Shown in pieces: positions 35,790-47,049 of a stretch of DNA of 64,000 nt. Made by a program: the position numbers and the translations under genes. Below the pieces are notes generated by a model, which saw nothing but the letters and a program-made list of their open reading frames with translations, was not told the origin of the DNA and ran no database searches. Every line of letters begins with the position of its first letter. Position 1 is the stretch's first letter. The stretch is from Amphiura filiformis (taxonomy: Eukaryota > Echinodermata > Ophiuroidea > Amphilepidida > Amphiuridae), in contig NC_092628.1 in NCBI RefSeq assembly GCF_039555335.1, positions 64,303,235 to 64,367,234 on the forward strand, in the 5' to 3' direction.

Positions 35790-38546
35790 TCTTGAAATAC
35801 TTCTTTGCTCATGATAAGCTTAATTACGCCCGAATCATCCCAGTGTACTTGGCAGATATGAGGAGCCTGGCTAATTCAGACCCTGAGATATATAGCGAGT
35901 TTATAGAAGGAAACTGGGTGGTGAACAAAAACGCCATCTCATTTTGTGCTATGGGGCCGACCATGCTTTGCTTTGGAACAAATCAATAGATTGATGAAAG
36001 TTAATGGAGTACTAATCGGAATTACACAAAACCAAACCCCAACGCTCTCACTAAGTTCTTTCTTGAAGAACGTGTATACCAGAGCTTTCCAATATTGCCA
36101 ATGAAGTTTGTGAAATGAAGCTGGGTTGAAATCTGCAAAGACAGCAAAGCACCACGAGCTTTCTGATGACACAATTCAACAAGACATCATCCAAAAAATG
36201 CGATTTGATGTGTATTGCAGTGCAGGCCATGTTTGTTGAAGCAAGGAAGGGTAATCAGCAATGAAGTCAACATATGGTTGCCAATGACAAAGCGAAAGCT
36301 TTATACATGGACGTCACGGATGGACGTCTAACAACAAAACAGTGAAGGTCAAAGATTACCGAAGACAGAGAATTATTTGCAATATTGAGCTACGCCAAAA
36401 TATTAGAATGTGTGAATTCACTGCGGTGCCAAGAGCTTTGTTTGCCCCAGATGGGTCTCTTCTCTATGTCACATCCAAAAGTGACTTGAACTAGTTATTC
36501 CTCATCAAGACAAGACCGATATATATACCCACACTAAGGCCATGGACACGTCTGTGCCTGCTGGAGATCTTAAAGCAGGTATTATCACAAGTATTCACAA
36601 CTCAAGATGGTTACAGAAGTGTGACCATTGTTGATGGGATGGTAGAAGTACACGGCCTTGATAAACCACAATGGATTCAGACGTGCAAACAGCTTGCCTA
36701 TCATTTTGTAGATTGATTCTGGAAGAAGTATGGTCAGTATGATGAAACACACTTGATCTTTGATAGATATGACGAAGCTGCAATCTCTCTGAAAGCATCA
36801 TCACAAAGAGGCGCCTAGCAGGAGACAATGCCATTGCTTACTTCATAACAGACTCCATCACTGTAGGCAAATTTAAAAAAAAGTATGAAACAGCTACTGT
36901 CACATTCAAGCACAAAGGATGAACTTACCTCTTACCTTGAACAGGAGGTTCTTCCTTATGCAACTAACAATGGGCAATGTGTCATTGTGGCTTGGCGTAA
37001 CAACCCAGCAAACACAAAACGTTTTCGACATCATTCGCAAAAGGTTATAAAAGGTTGTCAGAAAAAGTTTAAATGTCGGGTTATATAAAGGGTATATTAA
37101 GAATATAAAACGTTTTCATAACCTTAGAAAACATTTTTTGATAATCTACTGCTCAGCAAACAAAAATGTTTTACAGAAAACGTTTAAAAGTCGGGTTATA
37201 TAAAGGGTATAAAAACGTTTTAGTAACATTCCAAAAACATTTTTTTAAACTTGATACAAAACATTCTAAACAGAATGTTATTTTGAGGTTGAAAAAATAT
37301 TTTGCGAAAAATGTTTGCCCAAAATATTTTCAATAACGTTTTAAAAACGTTTTCATGACCTTTATATAACCCGACATTTAAATGTTATTAAAAGATTTTT
37401 TTCAAAACCATTTTAAGAACATTTCTGTGTTTGCTGGGTTCAAATATTTTAACATAATGTTATTTAAGTATTGACACAATATTTGGCCAAAATGTTTGCA
37501 AAAATAGTTTACAATAACATTTTTTGAAAACATTTAAAAATATTGTTTAAGTGTGTTTTCATACAAAACGTTTTAAAACGTTATCATGACCTTCATATAA
37601 CCCGACATTTTAATGTTATTAAAACGTTTTTACCTAAACCAAAAGCCAAAATATAACTTATTTAAAACGTTTTTAAAACGTTTTTGTGTTTGCTGGGAAA
37701 GCAGATGCATCCCATTGAGAGGTTAACTTGGACAGTTCAAGAAGAGGTTGAGTACAAAGCTACTGTTACATGTTATTTGTTCAGGCAACAAATGAAGGTG
37801 CTTCTACGGTGCAAATTTACTCGCCTGACACAGATGTCTTAGTTTTGGCAATCAGGTGGTTTCCACATCTTGCAGTGGACACCTACATGATTACCGGGAC
37901 TGGGTAGAATCAAGCAGAGAGAGAACAGCATTAGAGTAATATAATGACACCCGAGGTCCAGCCAAAGCATCAGCACTCCCAGATTTCCACGCTCTTACTG
38001 GAGCTGATGTGAAAGTTTGGCAGGATCACCTGTTAGAAAGTGTGTCAGCAACTTGACAGCGATGTTGATATTATCCAGGCTGCTTTGTTGTCACAGAAAC
38101 AATCTCTGAGTCAAATATATCTACATACCTGGAACAAATGAAATGTGACCGATACCAGGTGGTTGTTGTTTAACATTAAGCGGAATAAGTCCAAACAGAA
38201 AATATGCCCCAACCAAAGCAGCACTGTTACCTGCTCTCTCCAGAACTCATTATCAAGCTATCATATGGCATAATGACATTGTTGAATCACATCACTTCAA
38301 ATGGGTGGAATTTATGGATGGGTCTTTCACAGAGATGATAACCTCTTTGCCACCAGCAGAGGCTATAACCCAGTTGGTCAAATGTGGATGCAGATTATAA
38401 CGCGTTCCAGAAATCGATGCAAATGCAAGAAAAATTGCCTGTTTGGTACAGAGTTAAGCTCATGCAGTGAAGATGATGATCCGTATGATAATCTGGAATT
38501 GGATGAGGATGTGGAAAGGAGGAAGTTTAAGATTTTAATTCAGTAA
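35790..38546 (+). pseudogene. Decayed multicopy transposon-type gene with Cys-rich C-terminus
   Basis: Several frames in order on the plus strand read as fragments of one protein, broken by stops and frameshifts. These are YFFAHDKLNYARIIPVYLAD with GNWVVNKNAISFCA (35790-35955), TIVDGMVEVHGLDKPQW and LIFDRYDEA (36630-36780), GDNAIAYFITDSITVGKF (36820-36870), LLSHSSTKDELTSYLEQEVL (36890-36960), IYSPDTDVLVLAIRWFPHL (37810-37875), THYQAIIWHNDIV (38250-38285), a QLVKCGCR start and NRCKCKKNC (38370-38440). From memory, this order matches a large multicopy family of invertebrate transposon-associated proteins ending in a CGC...CxC Cys-rich region; I cannot name its superfamily with certainty. Between 37004 and 37697 a MITE splits it. 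A non-functional relic. Confidence 0.8.
37004..37697. mobile_element. CCCAGCAAACACA-type MITE inserted in the decayed gene
   Basis: The ends CCCAGCAAACACA and TGTGTTTGCTGGG are inverted. The interior repeats AAAACGTTTT words and the GTCGGGTTATATAAAGGGTA segment with its complement. A second pair of ends lies inside (GCTCAGCAAACA at 37151 and TGTTTGCTGGG ending 37438), so a second copy is nested or tandem within the first. The flanks are CGTAACAA and AAAGCAGATGCA. Removing the element and one AA restores the codons for R-N-K-A-D-A-S-H in frame, which supports a precise insertion. Confidence 0.88.
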
Positions 38547-38641
38547 TTATTTTATAACACCTAGTCATCCATGGGATTTCATTAAGGTGAGCGTGGATGT
38601 GTTTTTATGTAGTATGGATTTTAGTCCAACTTCGTGCCTAC

Positions 38642-38902
38642 CCCAGCAAACACAATACGTTATACAGAAAACGTTTATAAGTCGGGTTATATAATGGGTA
38701 TAAAACGTTTTAATAACATCCAGTAAACACTTTTGAAAACATTCTAACATACCGTAATGTTATTAAGTGTTGACATTTTGCAATAACATTTTGACAACAT
38801 TTTTAAAATGTCGTTATGGTAGACGTGTTTTCATATAAAACGTTTTAAAAACGTGTTCATGACCTTCATGTCCCGATATTTAAATATTATTAAAACGTTT
38901 TG
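38642..38902. mobile_element. Second CCCAGCAAACACA-type MITE, right end missing
   Basis: Starts CCCAGCAAACACAATACG and continues with the same AAGTCGGGTTATATAA and AAAACGTTTT words as 37004-37697. It lacks the TGTGTTTGCTGGG end, so it is truncated. Confidence 0.8.
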
Positions 38903-39509
38903 ACCAATAAATATAGCTAAATATGGGCTCAATCGAAAATTTGTACAAAAAGGGCTACCACTAATTAATTTTGGTTATTTATAGTGAAGTTAAATATCGG
39001 TCTTAAATTGATCTTTCAAACGACTATGCTGAAATTCACGCGAAGCGCGCGAACATTTTAACTTTGAATCGGTCAATTCGGCACCCCTATAAGGTGGCGC
39101 CCAGGGCACGTGCCCCGTACTGCCCCTTGCCCCCCGTCGCTACGCCACTAGTATAGTCTCGTTAGTCCAATCATGAACCGGGAACTAATTATAAATGTCC
39201 CATTTAAGACAAACGACCCCTAAACCTAACCCCTAACCCTAACCTAACCTAACCGTAACCTATAACCCTAACCTATAACCCATGGCCTAACCCTAATAAG
39301 CATATGGTGATGTTTCTGTCTTAAATGAGACCCGGGAATGAGACATCTACCTAATTATCATCAGGACTGGACTATTACTATTACTCTAATACCAATTAGT
39401 ACATTATTAGTAACACATTTTTAGTCAGACTTGGTTTTCTTTTGACCAAAATAAAAAATGAATAGACCTAAATTTAAAAATTAAATGAAATAAAATATTT
39501 TTTTCTTCA
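38903..39509. other. Unannotated; contains telomere-like repeats
   Basis: 39215-39300 holds degenerate CCTAAC/CCCTAA repeats (CTAACCCCTAACCCTAACC and relatives). 39040-39150 (CGCGAAGCGCGCGAAC, TCGCTACGCCACTAG) reads as a dispersed repeat tail. No gene is seen. Confidence 0.5.
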
Positions 39510-39662
39510 TTCATTCATTCGTTCGTTCGTTCGTTCGTTCGTTCAGGCGTTCAGGCGTTCATTCATTCATTCATTCATTCATTCATTCATTCATTCATTC
39601 ATTCATTCATTCATTCATTCATTCATTCATTCATTCATTCATCCATTCGTTCGTTCATTTCA
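39510..39662. repeat. (TTCA)n/(TTCG)n microsatellite
   Basis: Tetranucleotide tract, with TTCG units clustered at the left edge and near the right edge. Confidence 0.95.
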
Positions 39663-40552
39663 TTTAATCGATAACTTAGTTCTAAATTAATTTTCAAAAT
39701 GTTATTTTGCTGCTGACATACATTTTCCACACAATTTATACGCCCTCTGTAAGTGTGTGCCTATTTATTCACTATGATTTATGATGGCGCTATCTTACTT
39801 TTTGAAGCTGAACAGAACAGGAGTTTCTGAAAAGTTACAGGCAAGACCAGGCAACCATGAATAGCGAATTTGGGTTGGGGTGTATAATAAGTGTCAACCT
39901 TTTTTTTCTGTTGTGCGCCATGCGTGAACTGAAATCGCAGCTGTAATTTAAATGGGTCAAATTGCCCGTACGCAGGGGGGTGTGGGTACGACCGCTTCCC
40001 CAACAAATTTGCAAAAGTATACAAAAAGTCACCACATATCACAATTTGCGAGCGTAGCGAGGAAAAAATCATGTTTTTTACGCTTTTTTGGTCAAAAAAG
40101 GTCAACATTTTGGGAAGAAAGTCCACTTTTTACAAAATCGCGATCCCTCTTGAAAAAAAGTCCACTTTTTCAAAATCAGCACCGCCCAAAAAAATCCTGC
40201 GTACGGGCCTAATGGCCCCCTACTATACATTGATCTGATTAAACTTATAGGTCTGGCACCATATCAAATGGGATGGTTAAAGGTTTAATATTTGGATATA
40301 TAGAAAAATCCGGCCATTTAAAGGGTTTTTTTTAAAATTCTGACGACCTCCTTATGAAATGCCTTCATAGAGATATGAGCCTATATCTTCATGATCTTAG
40401 TTACTTTAAAAGATGCAAAAACATAAAGCAGGAGTGAGGGGGAGTCAACAATTACGTGTAGGTTTACCCCCGGAGTGAATTATAGGGGTCAAGCTTTTTA
40501 TTTTTTGCAGGGCTCAGAGGGATGACCAGGTCTAAAGGGGGAAAGGCGAGCG
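39663..40552. other. Unannotated; probable repeat scrap at 39900-40215
   Basis: GCGAGCGTAGCGAGGAAAAA at about 40048 resembles GCGAGCGCAGCGAGCAGG at 34169, and the surrounding text (CGCAGGGGGG, TACGGGCC) looks like a dispersed repeat. No gene is supported; the short frames on both strands overlap. Confidence 0.4.
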
Positions 40553-40602
40553 ATTTTTGGCACATCTTCCAATATTTTAATATTGGAAGATGTGCCAAAA
40601 AT
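40553..40602. repeat. Perfect short hairpin, 24-bp arms
   Basis: The arm ATTTTTGGCACATCTTCC plus AATATT is followed, after two bases, by its exact complement. It stands alone in the window. It could be a tiny MITE remnant or a small-RNA hairpin. Confidence 0.9.
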
Positions 40603-40689
40603 GCTAAGAAAATAAAAGGTGTAGAAAAACAAAATCGGAAAACGTTCAGTAAAATGTGCTAATTGTCTTGTTCGCTGCACTCGCATCAC

Positions 40690-41083
40690 ATGATTGGATA
40701 ATTTAGGGGGGGGGGGGGGGTACGGGGTTGTTTAGCACGTTGACTTTTGGCAGAAATTATCTTATCGGGGGATACATTATTATTAAACATTCATTCGGTT
40801 ATAATTCAATCTTTGGACATGATTTAGTTTGTTGTGCATATGTGAGTTGTGTGAGTTGGCAGAAGGAACACAATGCGGCATTAGCTTCCATTTGTGGATT
40901 AAATATGCGAATTAATGGTATAAATACACAAAAACAGACATAATCAGATTTTTGGTTAATTTTATTCCTTTTTATATTATTTTCCTCGTCAAAAACACAA
41001 AACATGGCATATCATAAACAATTAATATCATAATATTGAAAGCAAATAGTCAAAACTACATGTATTACAACAACTACCGTTTT
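40690..41083. other. Unannotated intergenic stretch
   Basis: A G run at 40707-40719, then AT-rich DNA with no recognised gene. Confidence 0.4.
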
Positions 41084-41102
41084 GCTATCTACTGAAGATA
41101 GC
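41084..41102. repeat. Isolated palindrome core (variant GCTATCTACTGAAGATAGC)
   Basis: A single copy of the core found in arrays at 53.2 and 62.7 kb. A second lone copy at 41277-41293 reads CTATCTACTGTAGATAG and is a perfect palindrome through a matched A/T arm change. Confidence 0.85.
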
Positions 41103-41359
41103 ATTCTTAATTATTTATCAGGGATCGAAGCCTTAAGAAGTTGCTGCTGATATCAAATTATTATCATGTAAATATTGCTGTCAATTAAAAGTATAGTAAA
41201 TTTATCATAATTTCTAATCTATACCATTACGATACAGGAATTGCGTGATATATGCTACAAGAATTACCATGGAATACTATCTACTGTAGATAGCAGAATT
41301 GGCAACTATTAAAAATACTACAAATTTTGTAATAAATCTACTGAAAAGTTACATTCTCT

Positions 41360-41580
41360 TGAATCACCAGTAGCGTTAGCCAGGCGAGCAAGGGGGAAGC
41401 GGCCACCCTGATGTGAGTCTTATCACTCCGCCCTTTTGTCTCCCCCCGTGGGATGCTGGCCGCCCTGATGTTTATGATTTTAGGCCTTTTTGTACTCTTG
41501 ACCCATTTTTTGACAATTTTCGTAAAATCCCCCCTTAAAAGTTCCCTCTTTAAAAATCCTGGCTACGCTACTCTAACCAA
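41360..41580. repeat. Probable dispersed repeat tail
   Basis: A GC-richer segment with AAGCGGCCACCCTGATG, repeated as TGGCCGCCCTGATG, and ending CCTGGCTACGCTACT. The last motif resembles the TCGCTACGCCACTAG tail near 39135 and is typical of old retroelement 3' ends. The assignment is by texture only. Confidence 0.35.
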
Positions 41581-41723
41581 CTGCTATATAGGCTTACTGA
41601 TGATATCAGTATGATATACTCTCTGCACTGCTGAGGACATAATAACGAATTAATTGCTTTCACTGGCTGAAAATAATACTTGCTATCAAGTGCTACACTG
41701 ACGATAGCAGAGTTACAAGTATT

Positions 41724-42147
41724 TGTGACGTGTCATGTCAAAAGGAGACACTTTTGGGCAGGATCGTAAATGGAGAAATAGCTAAAAATCTGCCCGGGTG
41801 TGATTTTTTCACAATTTGGGTTTGTTGTGAATTTGTGATGTTATTAATGTTTAAAATATTGTCTGATAGTTTCAGACCGGAATATAACTGGCATCTTGTA
41901 TTTTTTGAGACATTTGTCAAGGTAATTCCTACTCTCAACATTGTCAATAATATTTTTAAAGGCCGATATCTCAATTTCCAATTTTATAATACCATAACTT
42001 ACGAAATCAATATCTTCGCTTAGGAATGTCCGATTTCATTAGGGAAAACGGCATTGTGGAGCAAAATATCTTTATATTTAAGATATGTAAAAACCTCAAA
42101 ATTGATTACCTGCCCAAAAGTGTCTCCTTTTGACATGACACGTCACA
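41724..42147. mobile_element. MITE with about 40-bp perfect terminal inverted repeats
   Basis: The ends TGTGACGTGTCATGTCAAAA continue through GGAGACACTTTTGGGCAGG and are exactly complementary on both sides. The 424-bp element has no transposase. The short frames inside it are not genes. The nearly perfect ends imply a fairly recent insertion. A lone perfect copy of the palindrome begins 3 bp beyond its right end. Confidence 0.9.
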
Positions 42148-42150
42148 TTT

Positions 42151-42169
42151 GCTATCTTCGGAAGATAGC
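42151..42169. repeat. Isolated palindrome core, GCTATCTTCGGAAGATAGC
   Basis: Perfect 9-bp arms with central G, as in the 53-bp satellite but without its spacer. Confidence 0.9.
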
Positions 42170-43456
42170 TATGACAGAGTTACAATGGATACATGCAGCA
42201 GAAGTGCCCACTTATGGCGTCCACATTTTCTGCAGTGTGTTAATGATTATTATGATGCAAATATTGATAAACTTTATTAAACTTTAAACCATTATTGTTG
42301 TATTAAATTGTTAACCTTGATTATGTTTGCATATTACCAATCAATCTAATTATTGGTACAATCAGTGAAGCGTGCATTAATATCAGAGTGAGAGCTTGTG
42401 AGTGCACTTCACACCCTGAAGGTCGCCATTTTCATAATTGCTTATTGTAGAAGGTCGTAGTCGAGTGTTATGACTAAATAGAATAGAATATCAAAGCAAA
42501 AGGTTAGCAGACTAGACTACCCATGACCTCATCAAACATGTAAATATATGAAAAAAAAGAAAATGTTCAATTTGGTCAAATAATAATCATGATAAGTATA
42601 ATAGTATTCAAAAAGGTGCTGGCTCTAACGCACGTCAATTTTTACACATGTAGCTTAATAATAATTGCCAATAAAAATAATTACATATTTTTATAAGTTT
42701 CTGTGAGCTCGTATTATGCTGAACATGTGCTATCAAAATTGTTGCAAAATAATGTTTAAAAATGCATAATTTAGTCTCTAAACAGTTTGGAGCGTATGAA
42801 TCTATAAACAATATTTGCACGGTGCTAGTAGAAATAAATCGACCACTTCAACATAGGTCCCTACTAAAGATATAACCTTTCATATAATGTCACCATAAAT
42901 AAACAGATTCATCAAATCATTGTGACCTTAAAAGAAATTCATGCATATACAGAAAATCGGAGAAATATAGCTGATTAATAAAATTATGTGAAAAAACAAG
43001 TCATGACTAATACCTCAACACACCAAATTCTACTTTTAAAAGCAATCGGATTCCTGTTACTTCTTGAAAGTCAAAACCAATGCTTAAAATCAACTGAGAA
43101 AAAAACAAACAAACAAACCAAAAAATATACTGGATAGAAAAATGATTGGTATTTGCATTTGGCATAATGCGTCGTGGCAATCAGAATAAATATGTATGGG
43201 TTACAACAACAACAACAACAATTATACAACAATAATAATTTTCAGTAAAAAATAACTACATATGTATTTCTTACTGTTAAACGTCTATTAAAATTCTAAC
43301 CTGTTTACAATACATGTTTACATTTAAATGTTGATGCTACTTGAAAGACTATCGGGTTTGATCATGATTCTATACATTTCTCTCAGGTTTAGGGTTGTGA
43401 AATTACATACACTCTTTAATGCTTGTACAGTGAAGGTATAGTGGTGTTAATTTATT
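42170..43456. other. Unannotated intergenic stretch
   Basis: AT-rich DNA with no recognised gene. A short (CAA)n tract lies at 43205-43222. Confidence 0.4.
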
Positions 43457-43590
43457 AACACTAAAACCGAACCCGTGAAAAATATGAAGATGTTTATGTT
43501 AACACAAGGTAGTGTTAAAAACACACTTTCACACTATTTTGTGTTAAAAACATAAACATCTTCATATTTTTGATTACATGTTTTAGTGTT
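43457..43590. mobile_element. Small palindromic MITE
   Basis: AACACTAAAAC... and its complement bound a 134-bp foldback. The inner arms AAAAATATGAAGATGTTTAT and complement are exact. The centre repeats TAGTGTT/AACAC words. Confidence 0.8.
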
Positions 43591-44144
43591 TATAATTAAT
43601 AATTTATTTATTAAGTTTTGCTCTGCTGGTTTTGCAGTGTCATTCCTCAATCGCAGTCTTTACGCTAGTCTAACTCATGAATATTTTACAACTAAAATGG
43701 GTAAGAGGAGTTGAAATTAACAAATTATTACTAAAAGTAAAAACAAAGAATACTGATTTATCTTGAAATTACTGGTTTTACTACAAAATCTTCATATCTT
43801 TATAATTTGATCCGATGGTCTTTGCAATCATGCAGTCACGGTGATGGCTATATATTGGAACCTCCTATTCCATTCCACAAAATAAGGTCTTTAAAGGCAC
43901 CATCATGCATGATTCACGTAAAGCGGTTAAATTAGGTGAGTTTTCATATGAAAAGAATTGACAAAAGGAAGAAAACAGCAGCGTTGAAGTTTAATTCCAT
44001 TTTATGCATAGATGCAGACTGTATCAAAATGATTGGTACCCGTCAATTTTGATGTGTATTGAAAAGCCTAGCTGCCTCTTCCAAATCCAACATTGGATAC
44101 TCTTGAAATATCCAGTATATATGTGCGTTGTTATACATTTGATA
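43591..44144. other. Unannotated intergenic stretch
   Basis: No gene is recognised; in particular no histone coding sequence precedes the stem-loops at 44184. Confidence 0.4.
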
Positions 44145-44300
44145 TGCTTGTTTTCTGTAGACAAGGAGCAGTCTCCAGTAAACGGCTCTTTTCAGAGCCA
44201 CCAAAACCTTTAAAATTAGCAGATAGTCGAGGTCTGCTTGTTCTCTGTTGACAAGGGGCAGTCTTCAGTGAACAGCTCTTTTCAGAGCCATCAGTATAGG
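44145..44300 (+). repeat. 90-bp tandem duplication with histone-type 3' stem-loops
   Basis: Two units begin TGCTTGTTTTCTGTAGACAA and TGCTTGTTCTCTGTTGACAA, 90 bp apart. Each carries a stem-loop. The first (44184-44199) is GGCTCTTTTCAGAGCC followed by ACCAAA, matching the consensus 3' end of replication-dependent histone mRNAs (6-bp stem, TTTC loop, ACCA flank). The second (44274-44289) has the outer pair mutated (AGCTCT...AGAGCC). No histone frame or purine-rich downstream element is visible, so these are probably relics of a histone 3' UTR or a chance-derived repeat. Confidence 0.6.
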
Positions 44301-44340
44301 CACGGGGCTGTCTACATATCTCATTCTTAGGTACTTTGTC

Positions 44341-44370
44341 CTGAAGAAGTCAGAGCTACTCCTGACGAAA
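44341..44370 (+). other. Hammerhead-ribozyme-like core (degenerate)
   Basis: CTGAAGA (44341-44347, fitting CUGANGA) is followed by a 5-bp stem GTCAG/CTGAC with an 8-nt loop and then GAAA (44367-44370). That is the order of a hammerhead core with stem II. One extra A precedes stem II, and convincing stems I and III are not formed. Penelope-like retroelements are known to carry such motifs, so this may be a retroelement relic. Confidence 0.3.
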
Positions 44371-45040
44371 GCTTGACAGTTCTAAACTTGTCCAACGGCG
44401 AACCCGCTAAAAACCCCACTAATTGTTAAGAATTCCCGTCGTAAAAGCATATCCCACAATTTGCCTAACCTTTTACCTTTGTTGACTTAAGTCGTGCTCG
44501 GTTTGGTCATTTTCATTGTATAACTTTGTTAGCGCAAAAATGCACAAATCGGATTTTCGACGATTTTTATATTTTCTGATTTAGCGAATTACTGATGGTG
44601 CCTTTAATTAAACGGATGATGTCACAGTGCAACAGGTGTACATTATATGATTAAGGTTTCATTTCATGATAACAATTTCATCAATTTCATACCGACACCG
44701 ATATATCATTTAATTAACCGTATATAAAATATGCATAACCGTGTATATTGGCAAGCAAAATTAATATGCATATTTCATACTGTTTTTGTGCAAATTCTTA
44801 TGTACCTATTTAACTACATTTACATATAATGCTGTTACACAAATATACAACTGAAGTATTAATACCAAAGCTACAAAAATACTCATAAAATGTATAAAGA
44901 CTATTTAATGATTATTTATGAGAGTTCAACAGAAGAATTAATGCATTCAAAAAGGCCTAAATTGCGATTAAGGTGTTGTTTTATCAGTGCATTTGCATTA
45001 TAATTTTCCATTGCATAACAAGTGTATCATTTCGTCACCA
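44371..45040. other. Unannotated intergenic stretch
   Basis: AT-rich DNA with no gene or clear repeat recognised. Confidence 0.4.
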
Positions 45041-45280
45041 TACTACGCTAATTGCCTACGTCATTTTTGTAATCATGAGGAAAAAATACGGTACAAAATA
45101 TGGTTCCATCAGTTACGTAATCACCCTAATTATTTCGGATTATTACCTTTAATTTGCATCATTGTCATTTGTTCTTGTGAAAAGATTGGTGAATAAATAT
45201 GTTTAAATGCATCATTGAACCGTATTTTGTACTTTGTTCTCAAAATTTCAAAACAATGACTTAGGCAATTAGCGTAGTAG
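45041..45280. mobile_element. Inverted-repeat element (240 bp)
   Basis: TACTACGCTAATTGCCTACG at the left is the complement of the right end with one change. A second paired block is TACGGTACAAAATATGGTTC with its complement near 45215. No coding content. Confidence 0.8.
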
Positions 45281-46405
45281 GCTGACGATCTGGATTATTT
45301 TTCATAATTTTACAACGTACTACATACAGGCAGATGCGAGTTGTGCAGAAATCACACACATTTACATATAATGAATAATTTCATGCAAACCAACACTTGT
45401 CACTTGTTTTGTAATTATATCTTGTTTGTGCTACAGAAAAAAATGCCGTTTATAAAATGTCATGGTTATTTCTATAGAAAACAAATCTTATAATCTGTAA
45501 TGGTCTGGTTTCTAAAACTACAAAATGCAGCCATAGCACCGTAAGCCGTAAAAAATCATAAATGATAACAACATCAATCAATGTGGACTTATCGTATAGG
45601 TAGGAATCAAAGAAGACAATAGAAATGTAAGCAAAATTTGTTCTTGTACTAAAAATTATCACATTTACACATTATACGCGACAATGTCCCCTTTGGCTAT
45701 GCACTTTCGTGGAATTTCATACTAAATGGTAATCACATGTCGTTTATTATTAGCCCAGTATTTATAATACTTTATTCATAATGACATACAATGCCATTAT
45801 AATAATACACTTGACTATTAGTATATGGCTATAGAAAAATGACACACGTAATAGCAAATATTGGAACAGTAAGACACATATTGAAAGGCCTTAATTAACA
45901 TTTTCTGTAACCATGCATGCATTACCAATATTCATTAACAGTCAACAAATTAAAAATGCGCCAAATTTTGACTTGATTATTTTCAAGACCTAATTAAAAA
46001 GACTATTTTGCGTCTGACGTCAGGGCAATGGCGCGGCGTGATTGGTTGCTGTTTAGTCTGTTTGACAGGACGTCATACGCAAACTAGTTTTTTCAATTCG
46101 GTCTTTGATTACAATTTTCATCACATGATATATTATAGTTCAATTGCATGCATAAAATCAGTTATACCAATATTTAACATGTTAAACAAAGATCCCATAT
46201 ACCTGCATTCAAAACTATTGTTAAGGTTCAACATCAATAAAGAAACATATTCAGCATGTTGATGCAGTAGACATTTTCACATGCGTCTTGAGGTCTTGAA
46301 AAGTCAGTTTCGGGAGCCAGCCTTCAGACACTTCTATCCATGCAGTAAGCCTTATGTGTAGCCTGATGAGATGACACAGCAGAGACAAAGTCACGCCGAC
46401 ATGTC
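45281..46405. other. Unannotated intergenic stretch
   Basis: AT-rich DNA. A frame at 46008-46262 has no domain. Around 46010-46080 the GC content rises (GACGTCAGGGCAATGGCGCG), without a recognised signal. Confidence 0.4.
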
Positions 46406-46583
46406 GTATGACGTCGACATGTCTTACATATTGAAATCAAAAATACAACACGACGGCAAAAGTATATTTATAGTCGACATACAATTTGCCAATGAGTGAG
46501 CTATAATCAAAATAGATTTGCTGTCATGTTGTATTTTTGATTTCAAGGTTTGGTCCAATGTGTAAGACATGTCGACGTCATAC
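46406..46583. mobile_element. Inverted-repeat element with GTATGACGTCGACATGTCTT ends
   Basis: The outer 23 bp are exactly complementary (46406-46428 and 46561-46583). A second matching block is TTGAAATCAAAAATACAACA with its complement at about 46530. It is AT-rich inside and has no frame. Confidence 0.85.
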
Positions 46584-46749
46584 GCCATGCAAGTGATGTC
46601 TATATAGACATACATCTCATGTGAAGCAAGTTCAGAGACATGTCTTGATATTGTTGTGTCTTCTGTATATAGGGCTTATTAATGAAGGACATACATTATT
46701 TGAATAGTATCTCAAATTACCCCTTCAGCAAAACACCTGACTCACCATG

Positions 46750-46977
46750 CTCACTCTAAAAAATGTTTGCCCAACGTTGGTTAACATGTTAAGGAGATTA
46801 CAGCCCAAAGTTGGCTAATGTTTTACCAAATGTTGGGTAATGTTTTACCCAATATTGGGTTTGGCTAAGGAATTTACACAACATTGGGCAAAACATTATC
46901 CAACATTGGGCAAAACATTACCCAAAACGGGTTGTAATCTCCTTAACCAACGTTGGGCAAACATTTCTGAGAATGCT
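46750..46977. mobile_element. Palindromic MITE with CCCAACGTTGG motifs
   Basis: Both ends carry AAATGTTTGCCCAACGTTGG followed by TTAA and GGAGATTACA in inverted orientation. The interior repeats TTGGGTAATGTTTTACCCAA-type palindromes, so the element can fold as one long or many short hairpins. It ends about 70 bp past the 3' end of PTB gene 2. Confidence 0.85.
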
Positions 46978-47049
46978 CTATTAAAATACGGTTTACCTCT
47001 TTTTGAAAACATGTCTTATTGCATGCATTTTTACATAATTATAACTTTT

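Noticed and set aside
44004-44213. Histone gene upstream of the stem-loops
   Set aside because: The frame has no histone-fold residues and no relation to any core or linker histone.
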